NCBI RefSeq assembly: GCF_000471905.2
Contig: NW_006494943.1
Span: 2,334,852-2,398,851, forward strand
DNA length: 64,000 nt
From: Amborella trichopoda
Taxonomy: Eukaryota > Streptophyta > Magnoliopsida > Amborellales > Amborellaceae
Reading direction: 5' to 3'
The notes beneath the pieces are model-generated. The model was not told the origin of the DNA and searched no databases. It was given only the letters and a program-made list of their open reading frames with translations. Numbering within the stretch: position 1 is the first letter of the stretch; every line of letters begins with the position of its first letter. The position numbers and the translations under genes are program-made. Shown piece after piece: positions 10,084-20,952 of this stretch.

Positions 10084-11430
10084 AATTTTGTACTCCATTT
10101 CTCTATTAAACTTGCACTAGTGAAAAATATAGAAAAATATTTTCAATAAAATAAAATGACCAAACTACCCGGAAAATTTTCAAGGGGTATTTTGGTCATT
10201 ATATTTTATTGAAAAAATATTTTTAATATTTTTTATAGGTGCACCCCAATGAGAAGATTCCACGTACCAAATTTCATATTCAGATGACTTGTATAAAAAA
10301 AATAAAAAATAAAATACCTTGAGACATCGGATCTAAGATCAAACGGTGAGTGGCTCTCTTGATCAAAATTGAAGGGCTGGATGGTAGGGGGAAGATAAAA
10401 CTTCTATGCTGTAGAGGAATCATAAAAACCTTTTCCATAAAAGAAAATACTACTAGATGTAAAAAAAAAGAAAGAAATATTTGTAGCCTGCTATTTCAAA
10501 CATTAGACATGGAGCAAATTTGGAAGAAAATCGAAGGAGCATGACCCTATCTATGTGAATACCGCATGTTTTTGGACCTGTCATTAGTTACTATAGTTTT
10601 ATATGATCCTCAAATTTTTAGGGAAATTGAAGAGCCATATATAAATTTCTGTAAGTGGGGGCAAGAAGGGACTAAATCCTGAAATTATCAACTCTAAGAC
10701 TTTACAACATATTCAATGAGTAATAGAAGAAAAAGACAACGAAGTTTGTATCACTTATTTTTCCGAAACAGGAAAACAAAAACATAAATTGACTTTAAAT
10801 AACTACCAATGAAACAATAGGTAGAAAACCCAAAAAACCAAAAGTGGATTTCATGCTTCCATTGAAGGATTTTTAATGGAAAAAAAAAAACAAGTTGAGA
10901 GGACACCTAAAGCAAAGAAATTGACTCCAGTTGTCATTGGCACCTTTTTTGTTTCATGCCTTTCTAAATTATTGTCCAAGTCTTCAGATTGCTCCTAAAG
11001 TTGCCATTTTTAAAATATTGATGTATTTCCAGAGATTAGTGGGGAACACAATTTCAGTTTAGTCAATTGATTAATAGCGATGGAAATTGTACGAAAAGAA
11101 AGAAAGGGAACGCAAAAGTTAGTTTCGTGGACTGCTAGTGTGAACACGAATCTGAGTTTCCAACTTTCTAGTATCTTTTCTCTTTTAAAAGATTGACCAA
11201 AAATAATACCAAAAAACTTATAGAACTTCTGAAATTCTGTAATGAAGTTTGCTAGCTACGTGCCATTACTTCCTAGTGCTGATTTCTTGAGATAAAATAT
11301 TAAATTGCAATCTATTTTTAATGTTAAAGAAGGTTGTTACTTTTGGGGTTATCATGTTTTTTTTGCAAATGAGGAGGGAAAATTTAGAGAGGGAAAAAAT
11401 TTGGAGAATTTTTATTTGGAACGAGTAAGT
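10084..11430. other. AT-rich spacer with one foldback
   Basis: No recognisable gene. It contains the foldback at 10,123-10,235 and otherwise A/T-rich unique-looking sequence. Short reading frames here have no recognisable domain. Confidence 0.5.
10123..10235. mobile_element. Small foldback / MITE-like hairpin
   Basis: Left arm about 10,123-10,170 and right arm about 10,183-10,235 are reverse complements: AATGACCAAACTACCC pairs with GGGGTATTTTGGTCATT, extended by ATTTTATTG/CAATAAAAT and AATATT-rich ends. Loop about 12 bases. No internal coding. Typical of short non-autonomous DNA transposons, but no target duplication is clear. Confidence 0.6.
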
Positions 11431-11530
11431 ACATAATTTTATTCCATCAATATAGAACAAATACAACAGTCAGGCAATAATCACAGAGTTTGTAACCATT
11501 ATCCAACACAAAGAACAAACAAAAACTAAA

Positions 11531-11920
11531 GGGGTGCTGTTTGTATAGAGCCTAGGCTCTAAACAATCAAATTAGAGCCTACCTTCAAATAGTGTAGAGA
11601 CATGTAGTTTTAATACTGAAAATCTTTGTGATAGACTTGAATTTTATTTTTATCTTTATTTATAAAGTTTAAAGCTTCACAAAATAAAGTAGATCAAAAG
11701 ATCTATGAAAACTTAAAAATCTTGAAAATTGACGGTCCAAAAATGCATTACAAAATACACTATTTCCAAAACCTGAAATCCATTTTTTTCTCATGTCCAT
11801 ACATTTTGATGTTGAGATGATCAATTTGAAGATATTTGAACATCGAAACAACCTCTTCTAGTAAACTTTTTGTTATAGGCTCCAATTTGATAGTTTAGAG
11901 CCTCCCTATAAACTTTTCCC
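11531..11920. mobile_element. MITE with ~45-bp inverted repeats and 9-bp target duplication
   Basis: Left inverted repeat 11,531-11,580 (core GGCTCTAAACAATCAAATTA then GAGCCT) matches the complement of 11,877-11,920 (AGGCTCCAATTTGATAGTTT then AGAGCC). The flanks are identical: AAAACTAAA at 11,522-11,530 and again at 11,921-11,929. A 9-bp duplication and G-rich ends (GGGGTG..., ...TTTCCC) suggest a Mutator-type non-autonomous element. The 390-bp element encodes nothing. It sits next to a LINE fragment, probably in its 3' region. Confidence 0.82.
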
Positions 11921-12019
11921 AAAACTAAAATACAGTATAATGGAATATCAATCCACTCGCTCTCTCAACTATACACATGTTTCACTCATCTCCACAAATT
12001 AGCACCAATCTTCAACAAA

Positions 12020-12290
12020 TTTGCATCCCCTGACTATTTATACCGTCTTTAGCCAGCTTATCAACAGCAAAATTATTTTCTCTACAACCATGTCCAAATC
12101 GAACATTCATCATTGCAATAATATCCGTCGCTTCCGCCCATAGCAGTTTTACTCACCACGGCACCTACACCAATCAATAACATTCATTGGGTCACCTACT
12201 ATCATAACTTCACGTTGAAACTCTTCGGCTAACTTCAACCCCTGTAGGAACGATCTCAATTCAGCACCATTATGTGAAATTATGTATATT
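12020..12290 (-). pseudogene. LINE RNase H (RVT_3-like) fragment
   Basis: The minus strand reads HNGAELRSFLQGLKLAEEF, then VMIVGDPMNVIDW, a stop, and after a one-base shift AEATDIIAMMNVRFGHGCRE, NNFAVDKLAKDGI. This is the order of the plant L1-type LINE C-terminal RNase H: Glu in the AEL block, Asp in the VGD block, and the late His and Asp (HGCRE..AVDKLA). The rest of the LINE is not seen upstream (right), so it is a 5'-truncated copy, the usual LINE outcome. The MITE at 11,531 lies downstream of it. Confidence 0.72.
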
Positions 12291-12352
12291 TTTTTCTTCT
12301 TTTTTATTTAGTAGATAGGATAATATTTCTTTGATAAGACATGATATTTATT

Positions 12353-12372
12353 TATTTATTTATTTATTTTCT
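12353..12372 (+). repeat. (ATTT)n microsatellite
   Basis: Five to six tandem ATTT units followed by an AT-rich stretch. Confidence 0.9.
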
Positions 12373-12459
12373 ATATATCTCACATGTATAATGTAATCAC
12401 CTCAGTTTACATATATATGATTTTCTCCCACAAGTAGAATGCAGAAAAATCGATATTTC

Positions 12460-12850
12460 ATCAGAGCCTAGTCGATTGCTTAGGATAGGGTGCTCCCCGT
12501 AAGCAACGTGTTGTACCAGAACTTGAAGACAATGAGTAATGGGCAAGGGTTAGCTAAGGCATTCCTTAGAAGTGACGCGTTGCAGTGTCGTCTAGTTGTA
12601 GTGAAAAATAGGCAAGGGTTCCTGTGAGATTCTGGACTAACACGGGTAAAAAATTTTATCCAAGAGAATAGGATTCACCTAGCCATATGGAATTTAGGAA
12701 CACTTGTAGGTAAGAGTATGGAGGTAGTGGATATAATGTGAAAAAAGAGAATAAGCATAACTTATCTACAGAAAACTAAGAGGAAAATGGAAAAAGCTAA
12801 GTACATAGATGAGTATAAACTTTAATATACAGGAAAGGATAGTAATGGCA
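12460..12850 (+). pseudogene. RTE-type LINE 5' end with endonuclease fragment
   Basis: From 12,685 the + strand reads IWNLGTLVGKSMEVVDIM, stop, KKRISITYLQKTK, then KAKYIDEYKL, stop, YTGKDSNGNG. This is the start of the apurinic-type endonuclease of plant RTE retrotransposons (WN.GTL.GK...LQETK...YTGKD..NGVG). The catalytic Glu of LQET is Lys here. The GC-richer leader (12,460-12,684), with AAGGGTT and CACGGGTAAA-type motifs, is the likely 5' untranslated region. Similarity stops after NGNG, so the copy is truncated at its 3' side. Confidence 0.75.
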
Positions 12851-12859
12851 ACGGACCTA

Positions 12860-15800
12860 GTATACTAAATCCTCAGTACTCCAAACTACAGTAACCAGAA
12901 ATTTCTGTGTGAAGGGGATTAGGTACAGGCTTTGAAGAAAAAAAAAATCTTGATGCACCATCAATTGAGTTAAATTTTACTCCAATATTGCAATGGAATA
13001 AAATGTCATTGTCGAATGAAGCGTAACCTTCAGATAGAGTAGGTGAAGAAGAAATAAAGGTAAACACCTCTAGAAATAAGTCTTGCTCTAATGGCATGTG
13101 TTAGTAAAGTGACAAATCAAACACGGGTTGTGGATTTCACGCAATAAAAGATGGTCACATATCCTAGTTAACACCATATTGTTTAATATGGGTATTGTGT
13201 CAGAGCCATTGGGTTAGCATTGTCAACGATTGAAGTTCTGCTAAGATGTTAATATATGAACCGGTCCGGGGAAATAAAATAGTTTGTACAAATGTAATCG
13301 TTTGACATGACTGTAGGAAAGAAATGCGTAGCACCATGGAAACATTTTTATCAGTAATGTTCTTGTCTTTACAGAATTGTTGTCATCTGAATTCTGATTA
13401 CCTTATTCCTTGGTTTTGTTGACTTCTTAATCTTGGCCAAATGTTTTTTTTCCTGTCACCAATCCACTACCAATAAAATTTCTCATATGGGAAAAATAAA
13501 TAGCGAGTATTAATAGTGTTCAGGAGAAACAACAGTAATATCTTAAAGATACCCCTTCCTCAGGATTGAAGCTAAACTTCTCAAGAAGGCTTTGATATTT
13601 GGTAGCTACATGGGAAGCTACATCTTTGATTTTTAGCTTGCCTAGATATTTAACTTGCCCGCCAAGATGTTTTTTGACACTAATATATTTGTTTTTAAGT
13701 TCACAAAAAATAGGCGTAGATTACTTGTCATTAGTTAAGAGTGTTTGTTCAATTGATTACATATATGAGAACGCCAAGATAGCAAGTTTTTATGCAAATC
13801 AAGGATAATTAAAATATTTTTAAGTTATTTGCAAACTTCAAGAGATTCCTTGAAAGAGCATAGAGTATACTGACACTACTCAGAAGGTTGTGGTAAAAAT
13901 TCAAGTAAAATGTGTTAACATATAGGGCCTATGATAATCTGCCCTTGCGATCCACAAAAATAGAGGGAGAAAATGCTGGTTTGATCCTATTCATTGGAAC
14001 CTGATGCTAAAGAAATGGTGGAAATGGTGGATGTAATGTTTTGCTATTTACTTCCCAAAGAATTCTTAGTTCCATTTAGTGGGCTTTACTTTGTATATGT
14101 TAAGTTGGTGGGGCACAATTTTTTAATACTGAATTTTTTAAGAATGTCTCAATGGTATATGATCTAATAAAAGATGGTTACCTTAATATTGTTGTCCAAG
14201 ATTGTATATATCCGCATATTTGTGAAAGCCGGTAGAGGTAAGCCTAGCAAATTACCAAATAAGTAAACATAGAATTAATTATATTTAAGAGGACAAATAT
14301 TTGAACATATCCAACTGACAAATAATCGTAGATGCTAAGTAAACACAAAAGGAGTTCCAGGGTTTTCCAATTTCGTCATAATCTGAATATTGTAAGTAGC
14401 TAAGTGAAAAACATGAATTAGACTTACCCCAAAAGAAAAAATTTGAATTAGAGAGAGGTAACATCAAATCACCTTAAACTAGAAGAGTTAGTTGCAGTAG
14501 CATGAGTCTAAAGAGATGAAAATAAAGAATACAATATTGGTGTATCTGAGTGTTGACTGCTGATTCTTGTTGAATATATGTTTTTGGAGGGAGTTTTTCG
14601 ATTTTGGTTTCTTTGCAATAGACTATGGTGAGCATGAGCTCTTAGGTACATTTTTATACGCATAACTACCTTCACAAAATGATAGTTACATATATGTTGA
14701 AAATATCTTTGTTAATGCAAAAGGGAATTGTTCCAAAATGTAACATATGCACATGTATTGACTAAGAAGTCACTCTTTTTGGGTGAGTGTTAGCCCCATG
14801 GCTCAAACCTGAGGTCGTGGCTTACATTTTTTGTAAAAAAAACAAAATGGTACATTGAGTTAGCAACTTAGAACTTTTAGACAACAGTTTTTTGTGTAAC
14901 AACCGTTAACATATTCCAAAATTTTCTTCGTACATATTTTAGCATTTTTTATACATATTCCCCAAGACAATGCTACATAACAAAGTCACGTATAACTAAG
15001 AGGCATTCTAGACGAGTGCGGGTAAAGAAGTCAGTCCAAAAAAATAAGATTCATTTAGCCATATTAGATTAGGTCTTTTCCTTTTTATTTTAATTGTTGT
15101 TATTATTTTATTTTCTTAACAAGACCTTGTACAGGTTTGGTTTTAATAAAAAATAACAAACATAGTACAGTTCCTTTTCTTTATCCAGGGGTACATATCA
15201 AAAGATTTTTATTGCAGCCCTTTTTCTTTTTATTTTCCGTCTTTGTGTCTTCAATATATTATTTTGCCATCCATATTCTTCAAAAGAAAATAATAAATGA
15301 TGTTGTAGGGGATCGTAACATCTATAGTAACCAGGTATGGTTTTTAGTTAGTTTGATCGTGAATGGATCAACAAACTTCATATGCCAACTTCTTCATCCT
15401 CATTTCCAGCGATTCAAATTTCTGCTACTTGTGATTCTATAGGTTTATTATATATACTTGTTGACCTAAGCTATTAATTTATTGTAAAACTATTTTCTAT
15501 TCTTTCAAGTTCTCAATTTCAATTCGACATTTAAAGACTTCTATAAAAGGATTGTATATTCTCAATATTGTTTGAATTTATTCAACATTCTTTGGTTCTA
15601 AATTATTAATTTGATGTATCTATCTAATATTTGTATCATAATAATACAATTGTATGAATTTTGGTTTATTATTTTCAGTTATTAGTTTTGGAGCATAATG
15701 ACACACTTGACCTCTAATCTTGAATGTATAAACGTCTTCCTTTATAAGGTGTTCAATAGTGCCAGGCACTAAACATATTTTAAACCGAAATGAAGAATTG

Positions 15801-16300
15801 TATTTACGAATATTTGCTTGGAAGGTCTTGCGATAGCCATTTCTTGATGTAAATAATTCCCAGATTTCTAAAGGGGGTTTTGTATATGATAATAAAATTT
15901 GCCCAATAGAACAACAAAACTAGGCGGTTCATACTGTAATCGTAGATCAATACACTAGGAGTAATTTGGAACTATTTCTAAATGCATCAACAGGTGCATC
16001 AAGTTAGCTCTAGGTAAACAACATGTTGTCTTTCTCTGGTATTGTTACCTTGGTTTTCGAGGTATAAATATTAAAATAGAGAAGTTCAAAGATGAGCTCA
16101 ATAACTACTATACTTGCATTGTGACTTATTGAATAAAGTAATTCCCAACAACAAATCAAGCAAAAGGACCATTGAAAATTTTGTGTGCAAAAAACTCAAA
16201 CAAAATATCCATAGAGGAAGAACATCTTCATCTTTAAGATGATCCTCACAATTGACTTAAAAAGTAACTCAAAAAACTTATAGAAAAATCCAATGAAAGT
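12860..16300. other. AT-rich intergenic DNA
   Basis: No gene recognised. A stretch at about 14,990-15,075 (GTGCGGGTAAAGAAG.., TTCATTTAGCCATAT) resembles the leader of the RTE fragment at 12,620-12,690 and is a likely second, shorter relic. A 21-bp near-perfect tandem duplication (TTTTCTAGAAAATGCC core) lies at 16,299-16,339. The longest open frame (15,137-15,442) has no recognisable domain. Confidence 0.5.
14990..15075 (+). repeat. Possible second RTE leader relic
   Basis: Aligns loosely with 12,625-12,690: GGGTAAA, TCCAA.AAAATA, GATTCA..TAGCCATAT occur in the same order and spacing. It lacks coding sequence. Confidence 0.4.
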
Positions 16301-16415
16301 TTTCTAGAAAATGCCAAAAGTTTTCTAGAAAATGCCATAAGATAGAGAGAAGCCAGTGACTTCAAAAAAGATAGAAGTGAAAAAGAAAAGGAATTTGATC
16401 CAACATAATAAGAGG

Positions 16416-17264
16416 NNNNNNNNNNNNNNNNNNNNNNNNNNNNNNNNNNNNNNNNNNNNNNNNNNNNNNNNNNNNNNNNNNNNNNNNNNNNNNNNNNNNN
16501 NNNNNNNNNNNNNNNNNNNNNNNNNNNNNNNNNNNNNNNNNNNNNNNNNNNNNNNNNNNNNNNNNNNNNNNNNNNNNNNNNNNNNNNNNNNNNNNNNNNN
16601 NNNNNNNNNNNNNNNNNNNNNNNNNNNNNNNNNNNNNNNNNNNNNNNNNNNNNNNNNNNNNNNNNNNNNNNNNNNNNNNNNNNNNNNNNNNNNNNNNNNN
16701 NNNNNNNNNNNNNNNNNNNNNNNNNNNNNNNNNNNNNNNNNNNNNNNNNNNNNNNNNNNNNNNNNNNNNNNNNNNNNNNNNNNNNNNNNNNNNNNNNNNN
16801 NNNNNNNNNNNNNNNNNNNNNNNNNNNNNNNNNNNNNNNNNNNNNNNNNNNNNNNNNNNNNNNNNNNNNNNNNNNNNNNNNNNNNNNNNNNNNNNNNNNN
16901 NNNNNNNNNNNNNNNNNNNNNNNNNNNNNNNNNNNNNNNNNNNNNNNNNNNNNNNNNNNNNNNNNNNNNNNNNNNNNNNNNNNNNNNNNNNNNNNNNNNN
17001 NNNNNNNNNNNNNNNNNNNNNNNNNNNNNNNNNNNNNNNNNNNNNNNNNNNNNNNNNNNNNNNNNNNNNNNNNNNNNNNNNNNNNNNNNNNNNNNNNNNN
17101 NNNNNNNNNNNNNNNNNNNNNNNNNNNNNNNNNNNNNNNNNNNNNNNNNNNNNNNNNNNNNNNNNNNNNNNNNNNNNNNNNNNNNNNNNNNNNNNNNNNN
17201 NNNNNNNNNNNNNNNNNNNNNNNNNNNNNNNNNNNNNNNNNNNNNNNNNNNNNNNNNNNNNNNN
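16416..17264. other. Assembly gap (849 N)
   Basis: Run of N. Open frames that cross it are artefacts. The foldback at 17,265 abuts its right edge, so the inverted arm may have caused the assembly break. Confidence 0.99.
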
Positions 17265-17453
17265 ATGATCCTGTAGGACCCTACCCCACCCATGTGAGTT
17301 GGACTCCAAAAGATCACCATTAAATTTGGCATGGGTCTCTAGAAAAGTTAAGTCTCATACACATGTGATAAGTTTTCTAGAGATTCGTGCCAAATTGAAT
17401 GATGATCCTTTGGATCCTACACACATGGGTGGAGGAGGGTCCTATAGAATCAT
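17265..17453. mobile_element. Foldback element at the gap edge
   Basis: Left arm 17,265-17,349 and right arm 17,371-17,453 are near-perfect reverse complements: ATGATCCTGTAGGACCCT pairs with AGGGTCCTATAGAATCAT, and AATTTGGCATGGGTCTCTAG pairs with the facing arm. About 84 bp per arm with a 21-base loop. A TA microsatellite (17,459-17,483) follows. Non-coding; a MITE or hairpin element whose left end may continue into the gap. Confidence 0.8.
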
Positions 17454-17458
17454 TACTT

Positions 17459-17483
17459 TTATATATATATATATATATATATA
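17459..17483 (+). repeat. (AT)n microsatellite
   Basis: About twelve AT steps directly before the 1.7-kb repeat copy that starts near 17,492. Confidence 0.9.
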
Positions 17484-17491
17484 TCATAAAA

Positions 17492-19240
17492 TCATAAACA
17501 CTTGGGAAACGTTGCAAAGTATTTACAGCGTAACATTTCATTGTGTTTGTGAGACAATTCATTATGTTTGCTCCTATACGGATCTGGCCAATAAAATGCA
17601 TGATGAATAATACTAGTTAAGTGGGATTGTAAAATAGGAAAAATAATGCTTACTTATTTAAAAAATAATAATACTAGTTTATGGGATATTTTAAAAGAAA
17701 AACATAATACTTCGTCACGGGCAACCTTTAGTCCATACACCCCTTTCAGAATCTATTTTCATGTTGCTTTATCCATTATTCCACATCATAATTATTAATG
17801 TATCTATTGTTTTTTCTAATCGTATTAAAACATGATTGCAAGTTGATGTTTCTAAATGCTATAAATATGTACAAACTAATTATTACACATTTGGTCAGTA
17901 TATTTGTGAGAGTCATACTTTTGTTTTATCTCTAATATATTAAAAAGGTCCAAAACTATTATATGTTTCCTTTTTTTTTCCACAATAAATTTGAGTTAGA
18001 GAGATCTATTTTATTGCAATGACTTGCATTTTAAATTTCATTTAACTGTAAAATGATTATAATGGATAAAAAGCACTCAAATATGAGATGGGTTCTCAAT
18101 ACTGATGTATTTTAAATAAAACTAATTAAAAATTATAATGCAATACAACTTTTTTTTTTGGAAAACCTAATCCGCTGTGTTTTAGAATTTTGGTCCTTTT
18201 TTGAAATTTTTTTGACGTCGGGTCTTGCCGATCCTCCGATCCAAACTCATCAATCCACCGATCCGACCAAATTTTCGAGAGGGGCTATCCATATCCCATA
18301 TCAATTTTTTTCAAACCATGGTTGCAGGCATTGCACCATGTGCAAAGATGGAAGTATTAGCATTCAAATTTGGGACAAAATATATTCTTATCAAAGTCAA
18401 TTCATACAAACAAGAGTGAATTACGTACAGACACAATACAAATTACTAAAATACGAAATGACCCCAGTTTTGGGGTAAAATAACGTAGAAAGTTGGTCGG
18501 TTTTTTGTTTTTTTTTCAAAATTGCCTTTTGGTAGAAGGTTACCATCCTCGGACCGCAATTTCTATTTTTTTTTTTTATTTAAGTTTTTCGATAGTAGGG
18601 TTCTGCCCTAATATTTAACGCAGTACTTGGTCGGTTTGATGTTAGCATCTTCGGACCGGCTTCTTTAGTGCTCTTCAAAGTGGTTCGAGGTTGTCTTCCT
18701 CGGACCATAAAGACTGAATATTTTAAGCTTGCAAAGGCGGTATGTGCTGCCCTTTCTCTTACCATCTTCTTTGGTGCTCTTAAGGAAGTCTGAGGTTGGC
18801 ATCCTCGGACCACCTTCTCTAGTGCGCTTCAAGGCGGCCGGAGGTTATCATCCTTGGACCACATTAGCTCATTTGTTTTCTATGGGACAAGGTGGTGTGA
18901 GGGTGCCAACCTTAGACAGCCTTCTGGACTGGCACTGCCCATGATACTAAAGCACTGACCAAAAAACTAAAAAAAAAATACTTAATTAAATAAAAAGTGG
19001 TTTGAGGATGCCATCTTCAGTTCGAGGGACAATTTTAGAAAAAAAAAATATATTTATATGGGTTGACCAATTTTCTGTGTAATGTTTGCCCAAAATTAGC
19101 CCATTTTGTATTTTTCTATTTTTTGTCCATACATAAATTGCTCTAGAAACAACATTGATTGAATTTAAATGCATTAAATATTCCATGTTCTGTATCCATT
19201 TTATGATTCATATTTTATTCGATTATTCAAAATTTTCTGA
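17492..19240 (+). repeat. 1.7-kb unclassified repeat, copy A
   Basis: Matches the reverse complement of 42,893-44,567 nearly end to end. Shared landmarks in order are CATAAACAC and AACATTTCATTGTG, AT-rich arms, a GATCC-rich block (about 18,225-18,290), an open block ending at TGA 18,419, then a series of CCTCGGACC hairpins (18,545-18,940), and TTTATGATTCATATTTTATT near 19,205. No transposase, LTR ends or clear terminal inverted repeats are seen. Probably a non-autonomous transposon or a fossil of one. Confidence 0.75.
18545..18945. repeat. Hairpin minisatellite inside repeat copy A
   Basis: Five to six units of about 55-70 bp. Several contain a small palindrome of the form GTCTGAGG, 7-base loop, CCTCGGAC, and between them a GCTCTTCAAG/GCGCTTCAAG-like spacer. 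The same array occurs in copy B at about 43,195-43,400. Confidence 0.7.
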
Positions 19241-19399
19241 ACATTTAAAATAACCTAGGAGAGCGTTGTAGAGATAGAGAAAGAAAAGTCTTGCAAACAT
19301 TGAAAGAGAGATAAGGATATAACTGCATGGAGTGAGAGAGAGAAATCCGGCCTTGTCAAGTTGGTAACAACTAGAATTTCATATCAGTACGTCTCAAGT

Positions 19400-19495
19400 T
19401 TCGTTCCTATGTTATTTTAAAAAAAAAAAAACAAAAAAAACAAAAAAGAAAAAACAAAAAAAAAGAAAAGAAAAACAGAAAAAGAGAAGAAGCAA
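19400..19495 (+). repeat. A-rich low-complexity tract
   Basis: Poly-A runs broken by single C or G. Precedes the 40-bp tandem repeat. Confidence 0.9.
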
Positions 19496-19500
19496 TTCAG

Positions 19501-19610
19501 ATTCTTTAGAAATAACTTCATCAATTGTAGAGAAATTGAGATTCTTTAGAAATAACTTCATCAATTGTAGAGAAATTGAGATTCTTTAGAAATAACTTCA
19601 TCAATTGTAG
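19501..19610 (+). repeat. Perfect 40-bp tandem repeat, 2.75 copies
   Basis: Units at 19,501-19,540, 19,541-19,580 and 19,581-19,610 (partial) are identical (start ATTCTTTAGAAATAACTTCA). Identity between units shows a recent expansion in otherwise old DNA. Confidence 0.95.
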
Positions 19611-19852
19611 ACACGCTAAAGCCTTTATTTGGGTCACACGTGATATGGATAGGTTGTGTTGTCATCGACGATTTCCTAATCCTATTCCCAAGATCCACAT
19701 ATGACGGTCAGGTTGTCTTGATTTTAAGGAATCAAAACTGAGGGGACTCACCCGACATAAGTCAAAATTTTTTAAAAATAAAAATAAAAATATTAATATT
19801 TTTTTAAAAAAAATTGTATATATAAAGTCCATTTCAGGTTAAAAACAGAGAA

Positions 19853-19896
<44 letters not shown>
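19853..19896 (+). repeat. (AAT)n microsatellite
   Basis: About fourteen AAT units, just before the DUF247 C-terminal fragment. Confidence 0.95.
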
Positions 19897-19898
<2 letters not shown>

Positions 19899-19949
19899 TA
19901 AAAAAAGAAAAACTTGTGTTGATCCTTATTTGTTTTAACTTTTTTATGG

Positions 19950-20364
19950 CAATTGGAACATGAAACCTTTCTATTGAATGTGATAGCGTTCGAGCAGTTG
20001 CACGTGGCATGGATAATTCAATCAGCTCATTTGTAAAATTGATGGATAACCTTATATAGCCAAAGACGTCCAACTGCTCGTAAATTTAGGCATAATAGAG
20101 AATAGAATGGAAAGTGAGCAGGAGGTTGCTGATCTCTTCAATAGGGTCACCAAGGGAATGGCCTTTCTTGAGAATCCCAAGCTGAAGGAGGTTCAGACCC
20201 GGCTGATCCACCACTGCAAGAGACGTCACAACTCGTGGAGGGCTCGCCTCTTCAACACCCACTTTCGCAACCCATGGGCAGTTATAGCGTTTCTCGTAGC
20301 AGAGCTCCTGTTGTGTCAAACATTGCTTCAGACTATGTATTCAGTGCTCAGTTATATGAAGTAG
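19950..20364 (+). pseudogene. DUF247 (UPF0481) gene, C-terminal part
   Basis: DUF247 proteins are plant membrane-anchored proteins of unclear biochemistry; some act in grass self-incompatibility. The fragment begins near 19,950 with HETFLLNVIAFEQ, the family's TE.L.RNLIAFEQ motif. It continues after a frameshift with SFVKLMDNL, then after another shift AKDVQLLVNLGIIENRM. From 20,107 it is open for 85 codons: EVADLFNRV, the basic RLIHHCKRRHNSWRARL block, then a C-terminal membrane segment (NPWAVIAFLVAELLL) and TMYSVLSYMK, the normal end. About 137 codons in all. No N-terminal half precedes it; upstream is A-rich repeat DNA. A copia element starts 14 bp after its stop codon. Confidence 0.85.
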
Positions 20365-20377
20365 TCTGTTGACTGTC

Positions 20378-20748
20378 TGTTGGTACGTGTATGTGGCCAT
20401 GGGCCTTTAAACGTGCAATTTTTCTCTCTCTTATAATTTAAGCCTTATCACTAAAATAGGGAGGCTTCTTAAAGAGAAAAAGTGTCATTATCTAACTACT
20501 AGAAAGTAACCACTCACTTCCCAGGATTACAAAACCACATTTTCTTAGAGATTTCAGAAGAAAGCCGAACGCTGGAGAACGGCCTCGTCCATCCCTCTTT
20601 AAGAAAGGTTTCATGGCCATGGAGAGGTACACAAAAATTTACAAAGTTCTCACAGTTGTAGTAAAAGCCTCATCTCTGCGATCGATAGTCTCACGACACT
20701 ACCCCTAATCCTGAGAGTGGGTCTATCTTTTCCCTCAAGTTTTCAACA
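20378..20748 (+). repeat. 5' LTR of the copia element
   Basis: Starts TGTTGGTACG and ends TTTTCAACA; matches 25,039-25,409 at equal length (371 bp). The primer-binding site begins two bases later. Confidence 0.92.
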
Positions 20749-20749
20749 A

Positions 20750-20764
20750 TGGTATTAGAGCAGG
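20750..20764 (+). promoter_or_regulatory. Primer-binding site of the copia element
   Basis: TGGTATTAGAGCAGG, one change from the usual TGGTATCAGAGCAGG complementary to initiator Met tRNA. Confidence 0.88.
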
Positions 20765-20952
20765 TTGTGGAAGCATGGTGGGCTTGTAACCTACAGTTCC
20801 TAGCAGTGCGAGCATAAACTGTTCGAGAAAAATTTGTTTGAGGTTACAACTCGTTGAGAGTTGGCAAACTTATTGATTTAACTGCAGACAACCTTTCCTT
20901 AAACACAATTAAATTTTTTTTTGAACTTTTAAGTATTATCTAAAACTTTAAA

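Noticed and set aside
15137..15442. 101-codon hydrophobic frame
   Set aside because: Phe/Leu-rich from T-rich DNA; no domain, and lies in repeat-rich spacer.
16325..17332. Long open frames over 16.3-17.3 kb and 44.8-45.8 kb on both strands
   Set aside because: They consist almost wholly of N. The real sequence at their ends is only 10-35 codons.
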